Assembly (NCBI GenBank): GCA_026705025.1
Contig: JAPPBN010000046.1
Coordinates: 62,001 to 126,000 of the forward strand
Origin: Bin125 sp026705025
GTDB taxonomy: Bacteria > Chloroflexota > Dehalococcoidia > Bin125
Direction: 5' to 3'
Length of the DNA: 64,000 nt
Position 1 is the first letter of the stretch. Every line of letters starts with the position of its first letter. Under the pieces are notes generated by a model. The model saw nothing but the letters and a program-made list of their open reading frames with translations. It was not told where the DNA came from and ran no database searches. Positions 46,301 through 53,822 of the stretch are shown piece after piece. The translations under genes were made by a program, and so were the position numbers.

Positions 46301-46348
46301 GAACGGCTGGGCCAGATCCTCGAGCGTCTGTCTGCCGCTGCGGAGTAA
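43328..46348 (+). CDS. UPF0182 family large membrane protein
   Basis: The 1006-residue protein begins with a proline-rich cytoplasmic segment, then about seven membrane helices to roughly residue 330 (VVVAGVALLVLLILLNIGIDIYVDRLWF is the first, with the family-typical YVDRLWFGNVGY). A large extracytoplasmic domain follows with the hallmark LNVRLWDHRPL, IRPLYVYPDVDVDRY, YPYSQPHGVGYNYVRNSVKAVIDAYHG and LPFTPRNRLNSIAWMAGRSDG. It ends in a Q/E/A-rich helical tail. UPF0182 (COG1615) has no established function. Its GTG start overlaps argB, so it is probably co-expressed with arginine genes. Confidence 0.93.
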   Translation: MSSVNLNWPGWIQRTQGGWRNGNDGPRDVPPSDEGRSGQLGPPPPVFREGLSGGGVGDDEPPPYTAAEGQPPQGGRTWPRVVVAGVALLVLLILLNIGIDIYVDRLWFGNVGYQGVFDLRIVTQVWLFAAGAGVALLVLGGTYAIAWRMPVEALAPAVDDPRLSRVIHIIAAVAMILLAIIFGSVAAGQWDLILQYLNAKPFGTTDPQFGKDLGFYVFELEALQFMKGWATGLAIMAMLTTAATYGVRLMMHRGNARSTLAVRIHIALTIAAVMGLFVWSYWLARFELALNPGGFVFGATFTDDNIRSPVQIVKMVAGVLVILGVLSWPFHERLRFPLTSIALLILVSIVGGAILPAAIQRFTVEPNELQRETPYIERNIAATRSAFALDQIQEREFAADDFVDEGDLSLNPEALLNVRLWDHRPLNDTLNTIQTIRPLYVYPDVDVDRYKVGGVEHQVFLAARELSQANLQPTQQGWVNRRLQFTHGFGVVMTPVDEVSPAGEPVFWVSNIPPEVIEETSSGPIDLEIVEPRIYYGEVTDAYVIANSETEEFDYPLSGEESDGEADQATTRYSGEGGIELGGFFRRLAFAWSFGDANILISGSVDGDSRILFRRLIQERVNELAPFLQLDADPYIVVGEDGRLYWIQDAYTVTDRYPYSQPHGVGYNYVRNSVKAVIDAYHGTVDLYIVDDDDPIIQVWDDIFPELFKPAEQFPGDLQQHWRYPQDYFQIQADQYLTYHIESARGLFNREDLWAIPQELLRQQEIAVEPYYVTLRLPDQEEPEFLLILPFTPRNRLNSIAWMAGRSDGENYGKLFAFRFPANKNVDGPKQIENRIDQDVAVSRQFTLLGQQGSEVIRGNLLFIPVGDSYVYVEPIYLQAETGRFPQLKGVIVVNGDTIAFEDTFVNAVDVALGRRAAQGLSFLGDVPGQETPVEPAAAPEPEQQEQEAEPAAPIELSDDAAELADQAQVAFEEALQKQREGDWAGYGAAIERLGQILERLSAAAE

Positions 46349-46443
46349 GCCGCTCAAGCGCCACCAACTGCATAGACGCGCACTGAGCGCTCGCGTAGTC
46401 TGAATCGGTTGAATGTCCCGTCTGCGTAGCCGGAGTGACGACC

Positions 46444-47628
46444 ATGCCCACCACCGCTGAGCGCGAGTCCGCCGTATTCATGATGTCGGCGGGCCGTCTG
46501 CCCGTCACGCTGGTGCGCGGCGAGGGCTCCAGGGTCTGGGACGACGAGGGCAACGAGTACCTCGACTTCGTCGCTGGCATCGCCGCCGACAACCTCGGTC
46601 ACTGCCATCCGCGGATCGTCGAGGCGATCAAGCAACAGGCCGAGACGCTGCTGCATGTCTCGAACTACTTCTACACGATCCCCCAGCTCGACCTCGCCGA
46701 TGTCATCCTCGAACAGTCGGGCATGACCAGGATCTTTTTCTGCAACAGCGGCGCCGAGGCGACTGAGGGCGCCATCAAGATCGGCCGCAAGTGGGGTCAG
46801 ACCCGGCGCGACGGCGCGACCGAAATCATCGTCATGGATGAGGCGTTCCACGGCCGCACCCTGGCTTCCGTCAATGCATCAGGCAATCCCAACTACCGCG
46901 AGCCCTTCGGTCCGCTCGACGGCTTCAGCCACGTGCCGTTCAACGATGTCGGCGCGGTGCGGGATGCCATCGGTCCGCAGACCGCGGCCATCCTGGTCGA
47001 ACCTCTACAGGGCGAGGGCGGCGTCAACGTCGCCGACGAGGGCTACCTCGTCGCTCTGCGCCAGATCTGCGACGAGCACAACCTGCTGCTGATGCTCGAC
47101 GAGGTCCAGACTGGTATCGGCCGCACCGGCAAACTGTTCGCCTGGCAGCACGAGAACGTCCAGCCCGACGTGATGGCGCTGGCCAAGGGACTGGGCAGCG
47201 GCGTGCCGATCGGCGCAATCGTGGCCAACGAGCGCGGCGACATCCTCGAGCCCGGTGATCACGGCACGACGTTCGGCGGCCAGCCGTTCACGACTTCCGT
47301 GGCCCTGGAGACGTTGCGCGTCATCATCGAGGAAGACATTCCCGCCCAGGCGGCCGCGCGCGGAGAACAGCTGACCTCCGGCATCCGCGCGCTTGAGGAT
47401 CGGCACCCGCTGATCGACCACGTGCGCGGCAAGGGATTGCTGGTCGCGGTCCAACTCAGTGAGGACGTCGGCCCGGCGCTGGTCGCAGCGATTCGAGAGC
47501 GCGGGCTGATCTGCAACGTCGTGAAGCCGAACGTGCTGCGCCTCGTTCCGCCGCTGACCATCTCCGAAGACGAAATCAACGACGCGATCGGCATCATCGA
47601 CGACGCACTGGCCTCAATCGCCGAATAG
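46444..47628 (+). CDS. argD: Acetylornithine aminotransferase
   Basis: I use ATG 46444, eight bases after GGAG, giving 394 residues. Class III aminotransferase motifs are present: GNEYLDFVAGIAADNLGHCHP, NSGAEATEGAIKIGRKWGQ, EPLQGEGGVNVA, LLLMLDEVQTGIGRTG and VMALAKGLGSGVPIGA with the PLP Lys at residue 248. It converts N-acetylglutamate semialdehyde to acetylornithine, and many such enzymes also act in lysine synthesis. It sits between UPF0182 and argG, separated from argG by a repeat array. Confidence 0.94.
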   Translation: MPTTAERESAVFMMSAGRLPVTLVRGEGSRVWDDEGNEYLDFVAGIAADNLGHCHPRIVEAIKQQAETLLHVSNYFYTIPQLDLADVILEQSGMTRIFFCNSGAEATEGAIKIGRKWGQTRRDGATEIIVMDEAFHGRTLASVNASGNPNYREPFGPLDGFSHVPFNDVGAVRDAIGPQTAAILVEPLQGEGGVNVADEGYLVALRQICDEHNLLLMLDEVQTGIGRTGKLFAWQHENVQPDVMALAKGLGSGVPIGAIVANERGDILEPGDHGTTFGGQPFTTSVALETLRVIIEEDIPAQAAARGEQLTSGIRALEDRHPLIDHVRGKGLLVAVQLSEDVGPALVAAIRERGLICNVVKPNVLRLVPPLTISEDEINDAIGIIDDALASIAE

Positions 47629-47630
47629 GC

Positions 47631-47760
47631 CCGAACGGAACCGAACAGGATCGAACGCCAGCGAACGAGATCGACCCGACGCGAATACTCCACGTCCGTC
47701 AACGGTCGCTCAGAATCGAACGCGATCGAACAAGATCGAACAGATCCGAACAAATCGAAC
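47631..47760. repeat. Decamer-phased YCGAAC array between argD and argG
   Basis: The word CGAAC (or a one-base variant) recurs every 10 bp: GAAC at 47633, 47643, 47653 and 47663, degenerate copies at 47673 and 47683, then GAAC again at 47718, 47728, 47738, 47748 and 47757. The two blocks are separated by 30 bp but are nearly in phase. The array fills most of the 150-bp gap immediately upstream of the argG ribosome site (GGGAG). It is not an ArgR-type box. The sequence differs from the other decamer arrays but the period is the same. Confidence 0.88.
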
Positions 47761-47778
47761 ACAGTTGGGAGCACTGGG

Positions 47779-49032
47779 GTGGCAAGACGAACTGACGACA
47801 AGCGGGTCGTGTTGGCCTATTCGGGCGGACTCGATACATCTGTCGTGACACGTTGGTTGACCGAGCGCGGTTGGGAAGTCATCTGCATGACTGCCGACAT
47901 GGGCTATCTCGAGGCGGACGAAGAACTTGAGAGCCGCGCCTATGCCGCCGGCGCGGTCGGATTCGAAATGCTCGACCTGCGCGACGACTTTGCCCGAGCC
48001 TTCTGCTTTCCCGCGTTGATGGCCGGAGCGCTCTACGAGGGCCGCTATCCGCTGGCCACGGCGCTGGCCCGGCCGCTCATCGCCAAGGCGTTGGTTGACG
48101 TCGCTCGCCGGCACAACGCGACCGCCGTTGCGCATGGCTGCACCGGCAAGGGCAACGACCAGGTCCGCTTCGACGTCTCCGTCCAGGCGCTGGCGCCCGA
48201 TCTGCGCATCCTCGCGCCGGTCAGAGAATGGGAGTTGACGACACGGGAATCGGAGATCGTTTACGCCCAGGCGCACAGCATCCCGATCACCGTGAGCGTC
48301 GACAAGCAATACTCCACCGACGAAAACCTCTGGGGCCGCTCAATCGAAGCCGGTCCGCTGGAAGATCCGTGGACCGAACCGCCCAACAATGTCTGGGAAT
48401 GGACGGCCAATCCCGAGGACGCTCCCGATAACCCGACCTATATCGAGATCGGCTTCAAGCGCGGGCGTCCGGTCTCCCTGGACGGCGAGGATCTCGATCC
48501 GGTCACGCTGATCAGCCGTGTACACGACGTCGCCGGCGCAAACGGCGTCGGACGAATCGACATGGTCGAGGACCGGCTGGTCGGGATTAAATCCCGCGAG
48601 GTTTACGAAGCGCCGGCTGCAACAACGCTGCGGATCGCGCACCAGGCGCTGGAAACGTTGACCCTGTCCAAGACCCAGATTCGGCTCAAGCATCGTCTGA
48701 TGCAGGATTACGCCGACCTGATCTACGACGGCCTCTGGTTCACCGGCACACACCAGGACCTGGCCGCTTTCACTGCCTCGATGCAGCGTCACGTGACAGG
48801 CACCTCGCGAGTCAAGCTGTACAAGGGCCAGGCAGTGACCGTCGGCGTCGAGAGCCCCAGCAGCCTCTACCAATACTCGTTGGCCACCTATGACGAAGGC
48901 GACGTGTTCGACCAGACATCGGCCGTCGGCTTCATCGACATCTTCGGGTTGCCGGTCCGGGTCCAGGCCGAAAAGCAGTTGCTGCAACAACCGGGCGGCG
49001 TCCTCGACGTATCATCAGGTCGTACGACCTGA
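47779..49032 (+). CDS. argG: Argininosuccinate synthase
   Basis: A GTG start gives 417 residues. The N-type ATP pyrophosphatase P-loop VVLAYSGGLDTSVV is at residues 10-23, with HGCTGKGNDQVRF, EWELTTRESEI, YSTDENLWGRSIEAG and VHDVAGANGVGRIDMVEDR as further signature segments. It joins citrulline and aspartate using ATP. The repeat array sits right upstream and could regulate it. The last 18 bases form a perfect palindrome, described separately. Confidence 0.96.
   Translation: MARRTDDKRVVLAYSGGLDTSVVTRWLTERGWEVICMTADMGYLEADEELESRAYAAGAVGFEMLDLRDDFARAFCFPALMAGALYEGRYPLATALARPLIAKALVDVARRHNATAVAHGCTGKGNDQVRFDVSVQALAPDLRILAPVREWELTTRESEIVYAQAHSIPITVSVDKQYSTDENLWGRSIEAGPLEDPWTEPPNNVWEWTANPEDAPDNPTYIEIGFKRGRPVSLDGEDLDPVTLISRVHDVAGANGVGRIDMVEDRLVGIKSREVYEAPAATTLRIAHQALETLTLSKTQIRLKHRLMQDYADLIYDGLWFTGTHQDLAAFTASMQRHVTGTSRVKLYKGQAVTVGVESPSSLYQYSLATYDEGDVFDQTSAVGFIDIFGLPVRVQAEKQLLQQPGGVLDVSSGRTT
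49015..49032. promoter_or_regulatory. 18-bp perfect palindrome at the end of argG
   Basis: TCAGGTCGTACGACCTGA is its own reverse complement and ends with the argG stop codon. Its core GGTCGTACGACC resembles FadR-subfamily GntR operators (T-N-G-T-N-N-N-A-C-N-A), and it lies 48 bp upstream of the next gene. A chance palindrome of this size is not very rare in 64 kb, so the role is uncertain. Confidence 0.35.
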
Positions 49033-49079
49033 CACCCGGCAGGTTCGCCTGACGATTCGGCCAGACAGGAGAGCGTGCG

Positions 49080-49439
49080 ATGACGACGAACGCCTCTGAT
49101 GCAGAAATCGACATTCGCTACGAAACGGCCGTGGACACGGCCGGCGGTCCCGACGCGGCAGACTTCGAAATCCGCCGTCCCGGCCATCCGACACTGGAAG
49201 TCGCCCTGTACCTGGCGCTCGACGCCAGGCAGGCCTTCGAGGCTGCCTGCGGCCCTCTGTCCGATGCGCAGACGCAGGCGCTCATCCGCGCAATCGCGGG
49301 CGACCTCTATCCGGCCCTGATCGCCGGTGGCGCCATTCCCCCCGCGATCATCACGGTGCGCGCCGGAGACTTCGACGACGAACAGTTCGAACACACGATC
49401 AACGCAGCAGGACTGACCAGGCTGCCCGCAGACGAATAG
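49080..49439 (+). CDS. Hypothetical protein between argG and argH
   Basis: The 119-residue product comes from an ATG preceded by GGAGAG. The sequence reads as a small alpha/beta domain: DIRYETAVDTAGGPDAADFEIRRPGHP, LEVALYLALDARQAFEAACGPLSDAQTQALIRAIAGDLYPALIAGG, AIITVRAGDFDDEQFEHTINAAGL. There are no transmembrane segments or signal peptide. I do not recognise a family. Its position, 10 bp before argH on the same strand, implies co-expression with arginine biosynthesis. Confidence 0.62.
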   Translation: MTTNASDAEIDIRYETAVDTAGGPDAADFEIRRPGHPTLEVALYLALDARQAFEAACGPLSDAQTQALIRAIAGDLYPALIAGGAIPPAIITVRAGDFDDEQFEHTINAAGLTRLPADE

Positions 49440-49449
49440 CAGGCGGCGC

Positions 49450-50985
49450 ATGGCAGACGCCGGCAACCCGAACGAAGACCCACAACGCCTCTGGGGCGGA
49501 CGCTTCGAAGAAGCGCCCGACGCCCTGGTCCAGGCCTACACGTCTTCGATCCAGACCGATCTGCTGCTCTTCCGGCACGACATCGCCGGCTCACGCGCCC
49601 ACGCACGCATGCTCGCTGCCCAGGGAATCATCGATACGGCGGACGCCGCAACGATCATCCAGGGACTCGACCAGGTTGAGTCGGAGATCGAATCGGGCGG
49701 ATTCGAGATCAATCACGAGCTCGAGGACATCCACACGCACGTCGAGGCGCGGCTCAGCCAGATCATCGGCGCCGACGCTGCCGGTCGGCTGCATACCGCG
49801 CGTTCGCGCAACGACCAGGTCGCGCTCGACACTCGAATGTTCGTCCGCGACGCGATTGTCCAGGCGGTCGGCGCCGTGCGAGGGTTGCAAGCCTCGCTGA
49901 TCGAACTGGCCGAGCGCTCGCTCGACGTCTACCTGCCCGGCTACACCCACCTGCAACGAGCTCAGCCAGTGCTCTTCGCGCACCACCTGTTGGCCTACCT
50001 GGAAATGCTGGACCGCGACGCCGAGCGCCTGGTCGACTCGTTCGCCCGCGCCGACGTCATGCCGCTGGGCAGCGCCGCGCTGGCCGGCGCCGCGTACCCG
50101 CTTGACCGACAGGCCGTCGCCGACGAACTCGGATTCGAAGCAATCTCCCGCAACAGCATCGACGCGGTGTCGTCACGCGACTACATCGTTGAGTTCCTTT
50201 CCAATGCGGCGATCTGCATGGTCAACATTTCGCGGCTCTGCGAGGACGTGATTCTCTGGAGTTCTGCCGAGTTCGGCATCCTCCAGTTTGGCGACGCATT
50301 CACGACCGGCTCCTCGATCATGCCGCAGAAGCGCAATCCCGACATCGCTGAGCTGGCCCGCGGTCGCAGCGGCAAGGTGCTCGGCCACCTGACCGGCCTG
50401 TTGACCACGCTCAAGGGTCTGCCCCTGGCCTACAATCGCGACCTGCAGGAAGACAAATCGGGCCTGTTCGACACGGCCGAGACCCTGATCGGCACGCTGC
50501 ACGTCCTTGCCCGGGCGCTCTTGACGGCCCAGGTAAACGGCGACCGTGCGCGAGCCATGGTCGACCAGGATCCGTTCATCCTGGCCACCGACTACGCCGA
50601 TTACATCACTCGAAAAGGCGTGCCCTTCCGCGAGGCCCACGGAGTCGTTGGCCGCCTGGTCAGACTGTGCGAGCAGCGCGGGTGCGGACTGTCGGACCTC
50701 ACGCTTGAGGACCTGCAGTCGGAGCATCCCTCGTTCGAGGCCGACGCCGTCGGGATGACCGCGCAGACGGCGCTGGAGTCGAGAGACGTTCCCGGCGGGA
50801 CAGCGCCGAGCCAGGTTCTGGCGGCGTTGAAGGAAGCGAAGGAACGGCTGCAACTGAAGCCCGCCGGACAGCCATCGAGCCAGCCGACCACCTCCTCGTC
50901 GGAACCACAGCTCGAGACTGGACTTAACCGGGCTCAGCGACGCGCGGCCGAACGAGCGGCCGCCAAACAGCAGGGACGGCGATGA
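49450..50985 (+). CDS. argH: Argininosuccinate lyase
   Basis: This 511-residue protein starts LWGGRFEEAPDALVQAYTSS after a short leader. The fumarase-superfamily signature SSIMPQKRNPD is near residue 290, with HTARSRNDQVALDTR and GYTHLQRAQPV upstream as expected. It splits argininosuccinate to arginine and fumarate, the last step of the pathway. Compared with typical ArgH (about 460 residues) it has an extra C-terminal tail of about 45 residues that is first Pro/Ser-rich and then strongly basic (NRAQRRAAERAAAKQQGRR), of unknown purpose. It overlaps rpe by 4 bp. Confidence 0.95.
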   Translation: MADAGNPNEDPQRLWGGRFEEAPDALVQAYTSSIQTDLLLFRHDIAGSRAHARMLAAQGIIDTADAATIIQGLDQVESEIESGGFEINHELEDIHTHVEARLSQIIGADAAGRLHTARSRNDQVALDTRMFVRDAIVQAVGAVRGLQASLIELAERSLDVYLPGYTHLQRAQPVLFAHHLLAYLEMLDRDAERLVDSFARADVMPLGSAALAGAAYPLDRQAVADELGFEAISRNSIDAVSSRDYIVEFLSNAAICMVNISRLCEDVILWSSAEFGILQFGDAFTTGSSIMPQKRNPDIAELARGRSGKVLGHLTGLLTTLKGLPLAYNRDLQEDKSGLFDTAETLIGTLHVLARALLTAQVNGDRARAMVDQDPFILATDYADYITRKGVPFREAHGVVGRLVRLCEQRGCGLSDLTLEDLQSEHPSFEADAVGMTAQTALESRDVPGGTAPSQVLAALKEAKERLQLKPAGQPSSQPTTSSSEPQLETGLNRAQRRAAERAAAKQQGRR

Positions 50986-51668
50986 GCACGGCGACGATCC
51001 GGCCGGTGCAGATCGCGCCGTCCATCCTCAACGCTGATTGGACCCGGCTGGCCGACCAGATCGCCGAGGCGGAGGCGGCCGGCGTCGACTGGATCACGCT
51101 CGACGTGATGGACGGCAACTTCGTCCCGCCGATCACATTCGGCGCGCAGATGGCCTCCGCCGTGCGCTCCTTGACCGAGTTGCCGATCGAGGCGCACCTG
51201 ATGGTCGAACATCCCGAGGATCACATCGAGGACTTCATCGCCGCCGGTGTCAATTGTGTGACCATCCACATCGAGACCACGCGTCACCCGCATCGACTGC
51301 TCCAGCAGATTACCGACGCCGGCGTCGAGGCCGGCGTGACCCTCAATCCGGGCACGCCGATGAGCGAACTCGACGCGGTCGTCCCGATCTGCGACCGTAT
51401 CCAGATCATGAGCGTCAATCCCGGATGGGGCGGTCAACAGTTCATCCCCGAGTCGCTCGACCGAATCAACCAGGCGCGAACCATGCTCGACGCCTGCGGC
51501 CGTGAACGTGCGCACGTCGCCGTCGACGGCGGCGTCAACGAATCGACGATCGCCGCCATCGTCAAGGCCGGCGCCGACTGGCTGGTCGCCGGTTCGGCCG
51601 TCTACAACGACCGCGAGTCCGTCGCCGACGCCGTGGCGCGTCTGCGACGGGCGCTGCCGAGCGACTAG
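50982..51668 (+). CDS. rpe: Ribulose-phosphate 3-epimerase
   Basis: The 228-residue TIM-barrel enzyme has APSILNADWTRLADQI, the signature DVMDGNFVPPITFG with a metal Asp, LMVEHPEDHI, MSVNPGWGGQQFIPESLDRI and AVDGGVNESTIAAIVKAGADWLVAGSAVY. It interconverts ribulose-5-phosphate and xylulose-5-phosphate. In most relatives the phosphate-site motif reads NPGFGGQ; Trp replaces Phe here. The ATG overlaps the argH stop. Its own stop overlaps the convergent GNAT gene stop as CTAG. Confidence 0.95.
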   Translation: MSTATIRPVQIAPSILNADWTRLADQIAEAEAAGVDWITLDVMDGNFVPPITFGAQMASAVRSLTELPIEAHLMVEHPEDHIEDFIAAGVNCVTIHIETTRHPHRLLQQITDAGVEAGVTLNPGTPMSELDAVVPICDRIQIMSVNPGWGGQQFIPESLDRINQARTMLDACGRERAHVAVDGGVNESTIAAIVKAGADWLVAGSAVYNDRESVADAVARLRRALPSD

Positions 51669-52798
51669 AGCGTCTTCTCGAAGATCCGATAGACCTTGTA
51701 CACCTCGGCATCGGTGCGTCGCAGCGCATGGTTGAGCAGGTGGTTGTCCTCCAGCACCCAGCCAAGTTCGGCCCACTGGTACCCCTGGGCTGCGCCGCGC
51801 ACGTGGACCTCGGCGGTCAACATGACCCCGAGTTGCGCGAACTCCCGTGTGCGCCACTTCTGACGCACGCCCAGCAGCATCACCCGCCCGCTCTCCGGGC
51901 CTCGCTTGAGCCGCCAGAGCACCTTGGCCCAACCGAATGGGAACAGCCGGCCGTCGATGTCGCGCGCGCATTCATTGAGATTCGGGATCGATATCACCAT
52001 CGCCGCCGCCTCGCCGTCGATCTCGACAAACGCGGTCAGCCGTGGATCGGCGAACTGAGCGAGGTCGGCGGCCAGGCGGTCGGCTTCCTCCGCCGTGATC
52101 GGGACCGATCCCCAGTTCTCGACCCATGCCTCGTTGAAGATTTCGGCCGCAATGCGCACGTCGCGCTGAAAATTGCGTTTGTCGAACGGCCGCACCGTAA
52201 TCCGGGGATGGTCGTGAATCCGCCGCCAGGCGCGCTCGCGCCGATCACCGAGCGGGGCGTCGACGGGATAGCGATACGCCCAGAGGTCTTTGGCCTTCTG
52301 GTAGCCGTTGGCCGCGATCAGCTCGGGAAACCAGGTCCGGCCGTGCGGCATGGCGACCATCGGCGGCGTGTCGAACCCCTTGACCAGGCATCCCGACTCG
52401 TCATTGATAGTGAAACTGAACGGCCCCCGCGAGAATCTGGCCCCGCGTTCGCGTAGCCACGACTCCGCGGCCTCAAACAACGCGGTTGCTGCCTCGCCGT
52501 CATCGATGCAGTCGAAATGACCGAAGAATCCTGCGGATTCGTTCCATTTGTCATCGTGCAACGGATTGATCTGCGCGGAGATTCGGCCGATGTCGCGGCC
52601 ATCTCGCTCGGCAATGAAGAGTTGCGCCTCGCCGTATCGCAGGAACGGTGTCTTACCAGGGTCGAGGCGCTCCATCTGCGCCCGGCGCAGCATCGGGATC
52701 CAGTTGGGATCACCGTCGTAGACGGTCCAGAGCAGATCGACGAACGGAGCGGCCTGACGCCCGAATCCGATCGCTCGGACCCGGACGCCGGAAGTCAT
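51665..52798 (-). CDS. GNAT-like acyltransferase (YghO-type)
   Basis: The 377-residue protein has the opening VRAIGFGRQAAPFVDLLWTVYDGDPNWIPMLR and the run FFGHFDCIDDGEAATALFEAAESWLRERGA, followed by GPFSFTINDESGCLVKGFDTPP, features of an uncharacterised GNAT-related family that includes YghO. The second half also looks GNAT-like (AFVEIDGEAAAMVISIPNLNE ... AELGWVLEDNHLLNHAL). Substrate and physiological role are unknown. It is transcribed away from rpe's convergent end and stands alone. Confidence 0.78.
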   Translation of the reverse strand: MTSGVRVRAIGFGRQAAPFVDLLWTVYDGDPNWIPMLRRAQMERLDPGKTPFLRYGEAQLFIAERDGRDIGRISAQINPLHDDKWNESAGFFGHFDCIDDGEAATALFEAAESWLRERGARFSRGPFSFTINDESGCLVKGFDTPPMVAMPHGRTWFPELIAANGYQKAKDLWAYRYPVDAPLGDRRERAWRRIHDHPRITVRPFDKRNFQRDVRIAAEIFNEAWVENWGSVPITAEEADRLAADLAQFADPRLTAFVEIDGEAAAMVISIPNLNECARDIDGRLFPFGWAKVLWRLKRGPESGRVMLLGVRQKWRTREFAQLGVMLTAEVHVRGAAQGYQWAELGWVLEDNHLLNHALRRTDAEVYKVYRIFEKTL

Positions 52799-52834
52799 GT
52801 CGACAGGTGAAGCGAGGGCAGCGCCGGTGCTGTG

Positions 52835-53311
52835 CTACCAGCGGCGTCCACGGTCGGCGTAGCTGTCGCGTGAGCCACGGTCGTCATAGCGCGGCTCACG
52901 GCTGCCGCCGCCGCGATTCTCGCGGTAACCGCCTTCCCGGCCGCCGCCGTCGCGGTAACCGCCACCGCCGCCGCGCTCTTCGCGGTAGCCGCCACCACCG
53001 CCGCGCTCTTCGCGGTAGCCGCCGCCACCACCGCCGCCGCCTCGGTAGCCGCCACCGCCGCCACCGCCGGCACCTCGCGGGCGCGCTTCATTGACACGCA
53101 ACTGGCGACCATCGAGGTCGTAGCCATCGAGTGCGGTAATCGCGTTGCGGGCTTCGTCATCGGACATATCCACGAAGCCGAAACCTCGTGATCGGCCGCT
53201 GTCGCGGTCGACGGGGATCACGCAGTCATGGACTTCGCCGTGCTCGGCGAACAGATCGCGCAGTTCTTCAGAGTTCGTACGGAAGGGCAGGTTTCCAACG
53301 TAGATTCGCAT
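52835..53311 (-). CDS. Glycine-rich RRM RNA-binding protein
   Basis: The 158-residue protein has one RNA recognition motif at residues 1-80: RNP2 is IYVGNL and RNP1 is RSRGFGFVDM. The rest is a Gly/Arg/Tyr-rich tail with repeated GYREERGGGGG units. Such proteins occur in cyanobacteria and other bacteria and bind single-stranded RNA, often as cold-induced chaperones; eukaryotic relatives are plant GRPs. The tail is low-complexity and could promote condensation. The 146-bp gap on its 5' side leads to rpmB on the same strand. Confidence 0.93.
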   Translation of the reverse strand: MRIYVGNLPFRTNSEELRDLFAEHGEVHDCVIPVDRDSGRSRGFGFVDMSDDEARNAITALDGYDLDGRQLRVNEARPRGAGGGGGGGYRGGGGGGGGYREERGGGGGYREERGGGGGYRDGGGREGGYRENRGGGSREPRYDDRGSRDSYADRGRRW

Positions 53312-53457
53312 ATTCCTCGGTCTCGGTGTGGCAGCGCGAGTGCGCCGTCTTCGGGCTGGTACAGGTCGTCAGGGGCGGACGCTTCGTCCGCGGCTCTGGC
53401 TCTCAGGCGGTTGGATAATCCGATCCGGCTCGGGCTTGGTCGATCGTCATGGATGAA

Positions 53458-53673
53458 TCAGGCGGCGAGCCGCTTCATCATCGTTCTCAGGCATGCGGTG
53501 CAAACGTTAAGCCGTTGGGATTTACCGTCAACGGTTACTTTGTGTCGGTGAATATTCGGCTTGAACGTGCGCGACGTGCGAGGCGCCTTGCGCTTCCAGC
53601 GTCCGGAGTGCTTGTGGCGGATGTTGCGGCCGAAGCTGGTCCGCTTTGGACAGAGATCGCACTTGCCCGCCAT
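53458..53673 (-). CDS. rpmB: 50S ribosomal protein bL28
   Basis: From ATG 53673 the product is 71 residues beginning MAGKCDLCPKRTSFGRNIRH, the standard bL28 start. It carries two CxxC pairs (CDLC and CTAC), the zinc-binding form. The end VCTACLRTMMKRLAA is typical. It is divergent from the fakA-like gene across 149 bp; rpmB beside a DAK2-domain gene and recG is a widely conserved order. Confidence 0.95.
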   Translation of the reverse strand: MAGKCDLCPKRTSFGRNIRHKHSGRWKRKAPRTSRTFKPNIHRHKVTVDGKSQRLNVCTACLRTMMKRLAA

Positions 53674-53822
53674 CGATCGTCCCTCAAGTCCTTCGTCCGC
53701 CCACGCGCACTGGCCAAATGACGCCACAGTCTCCGGCGCCTGGCAGGTATCATACCAGCACCCTGACCCGCTTCCGGGCGGGTGCCTGTGGCGACGTTGG
53801 CACTCTATACGGGAGGCTACAA

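Noticed and set aside
47631..47760. CRISPR array between argD and argG
   Set aside because: The unit is only 10 bp with no spacers of uniform size and no cas genes.
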